DNA from: Streptomyces canus
GTDB taxonomy: Bacteria > Actinomycetota > Actinomycetes > Streptomycetales > Streptomycetaceae
Assembly: GCF_041435015.1 (NCBI RefSeq)
Contig: NZ_CP107989.1
Location: 10,230,001-10,294,000, forward strand
DNA length: 64,000 nt
Direction of reading: 5' to 3'
The translations under genes were made by a program, and so were the position numbers. Each line of letters opens with the position of its first letter. The first letter of the stretch is position 1. The notes below the pieces were generated by a model. The model saw nothing but the letters and a program-made list of their open reading frames with translations, searched no databases and was not told where the DNA came from. Shown here piece by piece: positions 33,672 through 40,561 of this stretch.

Positions 33672-34835
33672 ATGCAGGTTGGTGAGATTCCCCATTTTGG
33701 CTCCGGTTCCCGGGCGGAGGTGCAGGCGCTGTGCTCCCGAGTGCGGGACGACCTGGACGCGGTGGTCTCCAAGGCGGTTAGACGGATCCGACACGAGCTG
33801 CCCGAATACCTTGTTGTCGCGGAAAACGAGCACTGGGAGGCTGTTCACGAGCAGCTCCGCCGTCGCCTCGAGGCGGTGCGGTACGACCGACCACCTGAAA
33901 ATGCGGACCTTGAGTCCGCCGCACGGCTAGCGAGGGCTCGCGCGCGGCAGCACGTACAGATCTCAAGCCTGATCGACGCCTATCACATCGGTGACAGCGA
34001 GGTCTGGAATGCTCTCGTGCGCGCTTCCGACGAAGCGAGCGCCCCCGAGCTGCCACGGCTCGCCAGCCGGATGATGGATTCGCTGCACGTGCTCTCGTCA
34101 GCACTCACAGCGGCCCACTCCGAGGTGACGCAGAGCCTCCAAGGGCACAGAATCACCCTGATCCACCGCCTCGTCGAGAGGCTCACCAATGGTGTGGTCG
34201 ACGACGAAGTCCGCGCCATCGCGGAGACGCTGCGCATGCCGGCCACCGCGAGCTGGCAGGTGCTCGTGTGGGCGCCGCCACGATCCAACGCCGAGGTGTC
34301 CTTCGAGCTGCAACGCAGCATCACCGGACTCGGTGCCCAGATCATCTGTGCCGCGCGAGGAGCTCACCTCGTCGTACTCGCCGATGAATCATCGTCGACC
34401 GCTGTTCGCACCTACGCGGAAAGTCATCGGGAGGGCCGGTGGGGCATCGGGATGCTCCGCCAGGGACTGGAGGGCGCCGCCGCGAGTCTTGAAGATGCAC
34501 GGCTGGCGTTGGACGCTGCCACCGCGCCGCGGCGGGTCAGTGACTTCTCGGACAACTGGGTTCTCGCGTGTGTCGCGGCGCACCGCGACCGCCTCGTGCC
34601 CCTCGTGGCCGACCTCGTCGCGGTCGCTCGCGAGCACCCCCACCTCGCCGATGCCGTCATCGCTCACTGGGAGAACTCGCTCTCGTTGGCGGCCACGGCG
34701 AAGGCGCTCAACATGCACGCGAACACGCTCACTTACCGCTTGGGCCGGTGGCGGGACCTGACGGGACTCGACCCCCGATCGGCACCGACACTTCTCCAGT
34801 CGTGGATCGCTGCTCAGGAGGCCCGCCGACCATAA
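33672..34835 (+). CDS. PucR/CdaR-type transcriptional regulator
   Basis: A 387-residue regulator. Residues about 1-165 are a helical sensor with no recognised enzyme motif. A GGDEF-like central region lies at about 190-290 (WQVLVWAPPRS, GRWGIGMLR), and the PucR C-terminal HTH is at about 330-375 (SLSLAATAKALNMHANTLTYRLGRW). The family activates purine, amino-acid or proline catabolic genes. It is divergent from the oxidoreductase operon across a 153-bp gap, so it is its likely local regulator. ATG 33672 is supported by the family-like N-terminus, though the ribosome site (weak) is not decisive. Confidence 0.88.
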   Translation: MQVGEIPHFGSGSRAEVQALCSRVRDDLDAVVSKAVRRIRHELPEYLVVAENEHWEAVHEQLRRRLEAVRYDRPPENADLESAARLARARARQHVQISSLIDAYHIGDSEVWNALVRASDEASAPELPRLASRMMDSLHVLSSALTAAHSEVTQSLQGHRITLIHRLVERLTNGVVDDEVRAIAETLRMPATASWQVLVWAPPRSNAEVSFELQRSITGLGAQIICAARGAHLVVLADESSSTAVRTYAESHREGRWGIGMLRQGLEGAAASLEDARLALDAATAPRRVSDFSDNWVLACVAAHRDRLVPLVADLVAVAREHPHLADAVIAHWENSLSLAATAKALNMHANTLTYRLGRWRDLTGLDPRSAPTLLQSWIAAQEARRP

Positions 34836-35189
34836 GGTCAGCCACGGCTACGGCGCGAGTGCCGAACCAGTTCGTCGCGTCGGTATGCGGGCGCGCCCAA
34901 TCCCGAAAAATCTCGTGGGTCGACTCTCCTGCGTTGAGCCCGCGAAGGACGCGCGCTCGGTGTATCGCCTGATGCGAGCAGCAGCGAGCGTGCGCTCAGC
35001 CGCGTCAGAGGCGCGGCGACGCCGTCGGCATCCGCAAGCACATGGTCCCCCGGCCGGACGGTTGCTCCACGCACTGTTGCCCGGCATCCCCGGCGGCCGC
35101 CCGGGCCGCGGGAACCACCCCGGACGAAGACACTGCCCAGGCCGACGACCGCGAGGACGCCGTCGAGGAACGCACCGTGCCGAAGGCGG
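34836..35189. other. Gap after the PucR gene: no intact gene
   Basis: No coding frame with recognisable homology was seen in this 354-bp stretch. It is probably junction sequence between the amino-acid module and the mobile-element fragments that follow. Confidence 0.5.
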
Positions 35190-35375
35190 ATGCGCGCGAG
35201 GCTCACGACCTGCACCCGCCCGAGATCCGGGTCCTGGGCCCGGTCGAGGTGACGGGCGTGGACAGCACCGGCCACGGCCCGCGAATGGCACAGCTCGCCG
35301 CCCTGCTGTACTTCCGGCCCGGCCGAAGCGCGGGACGTCCTCTGCCGCGACATGGATCCCACAAGCCCCTGCAGA
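35190..35375 (+). pseudogene. Fragment of a SARP/BTAD-type regulator
   Basis: About 60 codons reading [15 protein letters not shown] then [18 protein letters not shown], which is the DNA-binding domain start of the bacterial activators found in Streptomyces SARP and LysM/BTAD proteins. The fragment is fused in frame to the transposase C-terminus at about 35,375 within an open frame that starts at 35,042. It has no beginning or end of its own. Confidence 0.55.
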
Positions 35376-35818
35376 ACCGCACCACCGGGGCCGGCCACGG
35401 CCGCCGCGAGGTCCGCCGTCTGAAGGTCTGCACCGTCCAGCCCGGCCTGCTCTTCCCGCACGCCGTCCAGGCCATGGAGATCAAGCGCCGCCGCACCAGC
35501 CGCAAGACCGGCAAGGTCGAGACGAAGACCGTCTACGCGGTCACCAGCCTCCCGCCCGAACAGGCCGGCCCGGCACAACTCGCCGAACTCGAACAGAATC
35601 ACTGGTCAGTTGAGGCCCTGCACCACGTCAGAGACGTGACGTTCAGCGAGGACGCCTCGCGAGTACGCACCGACACCGCACCCCGCGCCATGGCCACCCT
35701 GCGCAACCTCGCCATCGGACTCATGCGCCAAGCAAGCTGGACCAACATCGCCGCCGCAGCCGATCACTACCGGTCACGCCCCCAACACGCGACAGCCATG
35801 TTCCGACGCACGGCCTGA
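35376..35818 (+). mobile_element. ISAs1-family transposase, C-terminal half
   Basis: The open frame carries the transposase C-terminal region: [54 protein letters not shown] and [15 protein letters not shown]. The Glu of the DDE triad is probably within the NHWSVE helix region. It is equivalent to the C-terminus of the second ISAs1 copy (HIRDVTFAEEAS and [14 protein letters not shown]). Its stop codon lies in the right inverted repeat. The first ~45 residues of the same protein lie 7.5 kb to the left, and the middle is missing. Confidence 0.85.
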
Positions 35819-35834
35819 GAACGCATCACCCCTG
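35815..35834. repeat. Right terminal inverted repeat of split ISAs1-family element
   Basis: CTGAGAACGCATCACCCCTG is the reverse complement of the left repeat at 27624-27643 with one mismatch. No target-site duplication is visible: 9 bp outside left is GTCGCGGCC and outside right CCTGCTGAC. Confidence 0.88.
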
Positions 35835-36174
35835 CCTGCTGACCCGGTCGGTGAGCCCGGTCCGGGCCAAGGAGATGGCCCTGTTCGGCGATCCTGCAGA
35901 CGGCCGACGCGCCGCAGAGTGGGGGTCGGCGAACAAGTGCGTGCCGCACGGCGATCTGCTCGCTGTCGCCGGAGACTACGCGCGGCGGCTCGCCGCGTTG
36001 CCGACCATTGGGGTCGGTCACATCAAGAACCAGATCAACGACGCGGTAGACGCCACGTTCGACCAGGTCGCAAAACAGGAGGTGACCCTGCTGGGAATTG
36101 GCATCGGCGCGGACGCCGACGAGGCTATGGCGGCATTCATGGAGCGACGCGAACCCCGGTTCACGGGCCGCTGA
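35835..36174 (+). pseudogene. Enoyl-CoA hydratase, C-terminal fragment cut by the insertion element
   Basis: About 112 residues of the end of a crotonase-fold hydratase: LLTRSVSPVRAKEMALFGDP, RRAAEWGSANKCVPHGDLL, ARRLAALPTIGVGHIKNQIN and an end at AFMERREPRFTGR. Recognisable sequence starts directly after the right inverted repeat, so the element removed the N-terminal half. A GTG at 35851 could start translation but the product would lack the oxyanion-hole segment. Confidence 0.85.
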
Positions 36175-36210
36175 CCGGGTGAAGGAACTGACCGGGCGTT
36201 GCGTACGGCC

Positions 36211-36244
36211 CAGGGCTTCGGCAGACCACTTTGCCGAAGCCCTG
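36211..36244. terminator. Terminator hairpin
   Basis: A perfect 13-bp stem (36211-36223 with 36232-36244) with an 8-nt loop separates the two convergent enoyl-CoA hydratase remnants. Confidence 0.8.
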
Positions 36245-36246
36245 GC

Positions 36247-36717
36247 CTACGTCCCGGTGAAATACGGGGGCCGGTGTTCCCGGATGGCCTGAATTCCCTC
36301 ATGGACATCTGACGTGTCCAAGGTCAGGGGCTGCGCCAGTGCCTCCCAGTGCAGAGATGCCTCCACCCGTTCGCGGACTGCTCCAGTCCCGCCTTCGTGA
36401 GGCGGGTGGCGATCGGCGCGGCGTTCGCGATCTGCTGCGCGACTTCAGCGAGTGCTCCAGGACGTCGTCGGCGATTCCCGAGATCAGTCCCCACGCGACC
36501 GCCTCCTCGGGCAGCAGTTCCCGGCCGGTGTAGAGCAGCTCACGGGCGCGTGTGACACCGACGGCCTCCGGGAGCAGCCAGGTCGCCGCCATGCCGCCGT
36601 GCGTGCCGAGGTAGATGAACGGAGTGCTGAACCGGGCGTGGCGGCGGCATAGCGCAGGTCGCAGGCGAGCGCGGCGCACAGCCCGGCGCCGACGGCCGGC
36701 CCGTTGATCGCGGCCAT
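36247..36717 (-). pseudogene. Enoyl-CoA hydratase, truncated and frameshifted
   Basis: Crotonase segments are spread over three minus-strand frames: MAAINGPAVGAGLCAALACDLRYAA (oxyanion-hole region), then FIYLGTHGGMAATWLLPEAVG, ARELLYTGRELLPEEAVAWGL and, after another shift, HWEALAQPLTLDTSDVHEG and REHRPPYFTGT to the stop. The first ~90 residues are missing and at least two frameshifts are needed, so it cannot give a working enzyme. It lies next to the other hydratase fragment, converging on a terminator. Confidence 0.78.
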
Positions 36718-36829
36718 CCCGCGTGATGCGGGCCAGCCGCGGGGAGCGGTTGCCGGGGGTGCCCGCTGTGCTTAGATCAGCCGAGGATTGACCGCGCGCA
36801 GGTCCGTCCGGCTGTCCTGAGCGCTCGGT

Positions 36830-37552
36830 CTATCGGTCGGCCTGGGCCGCGGATCGGCCCGCGCCCCGCCGGGCGTCCTTGTGCTCGGTGAGTCGGCCGC
36901 GGAGGCCGTCGATGATGATGGACAGGCCGGCTTCGAAGTCCGCGTCGGTGGCGAAGCTGTCGCTCAAGTACCTGGCCACCTCGGTCATGGCCGGGAGGTC
37001 CCCGCGGGCCGTGGAAATCTCGAAGGAGTTGGAGGTGTCCCGGTCCTGTGGCTTGCCCGCCATGGCATGCAGCCGCTCCTGCAGGACGCAGCCCCGGGTG
37101 TAGACGGACAGCGTCATGTACGCGCGCGCCGCCTGCTCGGCCGAGAAGCCGGCCTTCCGTAGCACGCCGATCTCACGGTCGAGGCGGGCGATGTATCTCA
37201 CCATTGCCTGCTCGGACTGCATGGGCGAGCGCAGGATGATGAGGTCGCACAGGACCGGGTTCTCCAGGAAGATGCGGCGGAAGGTGCGGAAGTACTCGCG
37301 CAGGTGCTCGTCCCACGGGTACTCCTCGAACTCCGGGAGGAGCTCGTAGAGCCGCCGTGCCGCCTCCTCGGTGAGCGCCTCGAAGAGCTCCTCCTTGCTG
37401 CGGAAGTACCAGGAGATGCTGGTGACCCCCACGCCCAGGTGGCGCCCCAGCCCGGGCATGCTCATCTCGTCGACGCTCTCCAGTTCCGCGAGCTCGAAGG
37501 CGCCCTTGATGATCTCTTCGCTGCTCAGTGAGCCGTGCGGTCGACGGGTCAA
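36830..37552 (-). CDS. TetR/AcrR-family transcriptional regulator, paralogue of the 16.0 kb regulator
   Basis: From the TTG at 37552 it is 240 residues. The DNA-binding domain reads LSSEEIIKGAFELAELESVD, then MSMPGLGRHLGVGVTSISW with YFRSKEELF. This is close to the regulator at 16026, especially in the recognition helix. The ligand domain has diverged more, so it may sense another intermediate. The frame is open up to a GTG at 37765 (311 residues), but that adds a low-complexity, Arg/Pro-rich extension without homology, so the shorter start is preferred. A near-perfect copy of the shared operator lies upstream, between this gene and the hydratase gene. Confidence 0.85.
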   Translation of the reverse strand: MTRRPHGSLSSEEIIKGAFELAELESVDEMSMPGLGRHLGVGVTSISWYFRSKEELFEALTEEAARRLYELLPEFEEYPWDEHLREYFRTFRRIFLENPVLCDLIILRSPMQSEQAMVRYIARLDREIGVLRKAGFSAEQAARAYMTLSVYTRGCVLQERLHAMAGKPQDRDTSNSFEISTARGDLPAMTEVARYLSDSFATDADFEAGLSIIIDGLRGRLTEHKDARRGAGRSAAQADR

Positions 37553-37805
37553 CTCACCACCCCGAGTCCTCTTTGCCCCCCGCCCTTGGTGGCATGTCGG
37601 CGAGCCCCTCTCGTGCGCGTTACTGTCGCCCCTACCGGAACCATCGTAACGATCAACTCGCGAGTGGTGGGCGGGGTGGGGCGTAGTGGCCGGGCAGAGG
37701 TCGCTGTCGGCCTCGCTGATGACGAAGGCCCGTTCGGTCAGGCCGGGAGAAAACTGTGCGTCCACGAGGGAGTTCTGGGGTGGCGACAGACCTTCCCGAT
37801 AGTTG

Positions 37806-37824
37806 TACCGTAAGACTTACGGCA
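37806..37824. promoter_or_regulatory. Operator-like palindrome, copy 9 (best copy)
   Basis: TACCGTAAGACTTACGGCA contains a perfect 15-bp palindrome, CCGTAAG-A-CTTACGG, and defines the core of the shared operator. It lies in the divergent region between the TetR gene and the enoyl-CoA hydratase gene. Confidence 0.75.
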
Positions 37825-37854
37825 TACTCATTGGGAGACTTGGAGGAGGAGCAG

Positions 37855-38016
37855 ATGATTCCTGAGAGGACGCCAAACTGCGATGCGTCCGGCGCTCGTC
37901 GCAGCGCCGGCCAGGAACGATCGAGCTCGATCCTCCCCGTCCGCGCACGTGTGAAGTGCCTGAGACCCCAGTGGTGCAGGGCACCCGTACGAAGGAGCAC
38001 AGGTAGTGGTGGATGA
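37855..38016 (+). CDS. 53-codon leader-type reading frame before the hydratase gene
   Basis: An ATG at 37855 has a very strong ribosome site, GGAGGAGGAG, and begins MIPERTPNCDAS. The frame ends inside the start of the hydratase gene (38006). The later residues are Arg/Ser-rich and unlike a known protein. It may be a leader or a remnant of a gene whose body was lost. Confidence 0.35.
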   Translation: MIPERTPNCDASGARRSAGQERSSSILPVRARVKCLRPQWCRAPVRRSTGSGG

Positions 38017-38809
38017 CACCTCAACGTCGGACGTCGAGGTTTCGGAGTCCGAAGGAATCATTAATGTGACGTTCTGCCGTGACGCAAAGCTGAACGCCAT
38101 CACGCCGGCGATGTTCGATGCGCTCGACGCTGCCGTCACCCAGCTCGAACAGCGCGCTGACCTCAGAGTCCTGGTCATCCGCGGCCGCGGCCGGTACTTC
38201 ACCGCCGGTCTCGACATCTCGACGGTCCGCGCGACGGTGGATCCAGGCGGCGACGCCTCGCGGAGCGGAAACGACTTTCGGCGCAGGTACCGGGCAGACG
38301 CTCGGCACGACCTGTTCGACCGGCTGGAGATGGTCGAGAAGCCGGTGATCATGGCTGCCAACGGGCCCTGCATGGGCATCGGCGTCGAAATGTCGGCGTC
38401 GTGTGACTTCCGGCTGGCGTCGGAGGCAGCCAGTTTCCGCCTGCCGGAAGTAGCAAAGCTGGCGGTGATTCCAGGCTCCGGCGGGATAAGCCGGCTGACG
38501 CGGTTGCTCGGAGCCCACTGGGCCAAGTGGCTGGTCATGACGGGCGCCTTGGTGGATGCCTCCGCTGCGACGGACATCGGACTGGTGCATGCCGTGTACC
38601 CGTCCGAGACCTTCGACCGCGATGTTGACGAGTTCGCACGCAAGCTGGCTGCGTTGCCGGCCGAGGCGCTCGGTCTGGCCAAGCTCGCGATCGACGCGGC
38701 GTCCGAGGTGGATCGGCGAACGGCCCGGGACATCGATCGCCTCGCGCAGACGATGCTGATGCAGTCCGAGTCCTTGCGGGCCGGCATTGATCGCATCGCC
38801 TCTCGGTGA
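38006..38809 (+). CDS. Enoyl-CoA hydratase/isomerase family protein
   Basis: A 267-residue crotonase-fold protein. Oxyanion-hole segments are RYFTAGLDIS (about 65-74) and ANGPCMGIGVEMSASCDFRLA (about 119-139). The LPEVAKLAVIPGSGGISRL segment holds the Glu at the first catalytic position of hydratases. The C-terminal part is normal. GTG 38006 follows GAAGGAG; a second GTG is at 38009. It is divergent from the TetR gene with the best operator between them, so it is a likely direct target. It hydrates or isomerises an unsaturated acyl-CoA of unknown structure. Confidence 0.88.
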   Translation: MVDDTSTSDVEVSESEGIINVTFCRDAKLNAITPAMFDALDAAVTQLEQRADLRVLVIRGRGRYFTAGLDISTVRATVDPGGDASRSGNDFRRRYRADARHDLFDRLEMVEKPVIMAANGPCMGIGVEMSASCDFRLASEAASFRLPEVAKLAVIPGSGGISRLTRLLGAHWAKWLVMTGALVDASAATDIGLVHAVYPSETFDRDVDEFARKLAALPAEALGLAKLAIDAASEVDRRTARDIDRLAQTMLMQSESLRAGIDRIASR

Positions 38810-38893
38810 CCAGAGCTGGCAGCGTTGACGTCTTCGCGCAGGATACGGCGCGCATGGTTGTCGTTATGAGCCGGACCAGCAAGGAAGATCGCC

Positions 38894-39576
38894 TTGGGAC
38901 TGACCGCCGGCCCGGTCCCGCCGCGGGCGGACGGAGGCGTCAAGGCCGGGCTGCTCACGCTGGCAGCGCACGCCCGTGCCGCTGCACGTGTTGCTGGACT
39001 GGGAGCGCGCCGCGATCGTCAAGCTGGCCGAGAGCTGGGCCGAGGTCGACCGCAGCCACCGCACGCTGGCCCATCGCCGTTCGCGGCTCGATCTGGTCTA
39101 CGTCAGCGAGTCCACGGTGCTGTGGGATGCTCGCCGAGGGCGTCGTCCTGCCCGAACGCCCCACGCGGGGGCGCCGCGAGAAGCGGCCGTTCCCGGAGTG
39201 GGCCAAGCTCGTTCCCGGCGTGATATGGATCTACGACTTCATGCACTTCGGGGCGAGCAAACGCTGCGCGGTCGCAGTTATCAACGTGGTGTCCAGCAAG
39301 TGGCTGGCGACCGTGGTCTCCGCGCAGGAGTCCTCCACACAGGCCGAGGTCGCCTTCACCCCGCGCCCTCGTCGCCGAGGGCAAGGAGCACCTGCTCGAC
39401 GAGGCGCTGCTTGACGAACTCGCGCACGGCGTCGTGTCGGACAACGACGAACGGGTACCGGTGATACTCGCGGTCTCGGACAACGGCCCGCAGATCGCCT
39501 CCACAGCCACCGCCCTGTTCATGGCCGGCGCTCGCATCGCCCAGCACTTCGGACGCCCCGGCACCCCGAACGACCA
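38894..39576 (+). mobile_element. Integrase-core transposase remnant (IS481/IS3-like), several frameshifts
   Basis: Pieces of one DDE integrase-type transposase lie in different plus-strand frames. A TTG-started N-terminus (GLTAGPVPPRADGGVKAG), then VLLDWERAAIVKLAESWAEVD, VVLPERPTRGRREKRPFPEWA, then PGVIWIYDFMHFGASKRCAVA with the first catalytic Asp, and after a shift HLLDEALLDELAHGVV and VPVILAVSDNGPQIAS with the second Asp. It stops at GRPGTPNDQ, before the final Glu helix. It needs at least two frameshifts and lacks its 3' end. The IS family is tentative. Confidence 0.72.
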
Positions 39577-39610
39577 GTTGGGTAGTGAGAACCCCAACTG
39601 GTGCTTTTTC
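39574..39610 (+). terminator. Intrinsic terminator at the transposase truncation
   Basis: A 9-bp stem (CCAGTTGGG, 39574-39582, with 39593-39601) is followed by TGCTTTTTC. It has a T tract, which is unusual among the terminators in this window. Confidence 0.6.
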
Positions 39611-39888
39611 TCAGACGCACCTTGGTCGCGTGATCCGGGTCGCCGTCGGGTGAGGCGTGGAGGGCGCGATGGTCCGCCGGACCTCGCTGTCCGGGTGTTC
39701 ACTCGGGATTCCTTGGTTCTCGCCGCTTTCGTTGCTGGTGGTCAGGCCGCCCCAGACCGGCAGCTGGCTCACGACCTGCTGCAGGTGGCAGCCGGATCAC
39801 TCAAGCCTCGGGCAAGTGACATCCTTGAGACACGTCCATGGTGTGAGTGTGGAGTCGCAAGGACGTTCTCCGGAGAAAGGGCCATGTG
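39611..39888. other. Gap before the VOC gene: no gene recognised
   Basis: Short open frames exist on the plus strand (for example from 39657), but none has family resemblance. The stretch likely holds the promoter of the VOC gene, since the integrase remnant ends in a terminator. Confidence 0.4.
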
Positions 39889-40497
39889 ATGTCTAACACT
39901 AGCCTTCAGCACCCAGGCCAGCCCGACATGCTCAGCCACCAGGCGTACGTGACCCACGACGTCGAGGCGACGGTGGAGTTCTACGAGAAGATCATGGGAA
40001 TGCCGTTGGTCGACAGCGTGATCGGCGACAAGGTGCCCAGCACCGGCGATGACTTCCCCTACTTCCACGTCTTCTTCCGCCAAGGCGACGGCTCGACGAT
40101 CGCCTTCTTCGAGGCGCCGGGCTTGCCCAAGGCCAACCCCAAGGGCCACCCCGCGTACGACATCTTCGACCACCTGGCGCTGCAGGTCGACAGCAAGGAG
40201 CGCGTCGAAGCCTGGAAGGAGTGGCTGAACGCCAACGGCATCTCCACGGTCGGCCCGATCGACCACGAGATCGTCTACAGCATCTACTTCCGTGACCCGG
40301 TCAACGACCTGCGCCTGGAGATCACCACGCCCCTCGACCCCAAGTGGAACGATAACGCTGCCGTGGCCCAGCAGGAGCTGAAGGCCTGGATCGAGGTCAA
40401 GCACAAGGCGGCGGAGCGGAACGAGGACGTCGCCGAGGCGGTGATGAAGTTCATTCAGGTCTACCGGAACGAATCGCACGGCAACACCCCGGCCTGA
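39889..40497 (+). CDS. Single-domain VOC family protein (glyoxalase/extradiol dioxygenase-like)
   Basis: A 202-residue protein with one VOC domain. The metal ligands look complete: His in LSHQAYVTHD (about residue 18), His in FDHLALQVDS (about 93) and Glu in LRLEITTPL (about 140). This is the 2-His-1-Glu set of glyoxalases and extradiol dioxygenases. The C-terminal 50 residues form a charged helix-rich tail. ATG 39889 follows GAGAAAGG. It is a single-gene unit ending at a terminator. Its sequence is unlike the two VOC proteins of region A. The substrate is unknown. Confidence 0.83.
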   Translation: MSNTSLQHPGQPDMLSHQAYVTHDVEATVEFYEKIMGMPLVDSVIGDKVPSTGDDFPYFHVFFRQGDGSTIAFFEAPGLPKANPKGHPAYDIFDHLALQVDSKERVEAWKEWLNANGISTVGPIDHEIVYSIYFRDPVNDLRLEITTPLDPKWNDNAAVAQQELKAWIEVKHKAAERNEDVAEAVMKFIQVYRNESHGNTPA

Positions 40498-40509
40498 GAT
40501 CCGCCGAAT

Positions 40510-40537
40510 GAAGAGGGGCCACCGCGGGCCCCTCTTC
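40510..40537. terminator. Bidirectional terminator hairpin
   Basis: An 11-bp stem (40510-40520 with 40527-40537) with a 6-nt loop lies between the convergent VOC and acyl-CoA ligase genes. Confidence 0.8.
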
Positions 40538-40561
40538 TGCTTGCCTCAGCCGTGCGGCCCG

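Noticed and set aside
37553..37765. N-terminal extension of the second TetR regulator from the GTG at 37765
   Set aside because: The 71 extra residues have no TetR homology and no good ribosome site, and the paralogue at 16026 has only a short N-terminal arm. It remains possible and is noted in the entry.
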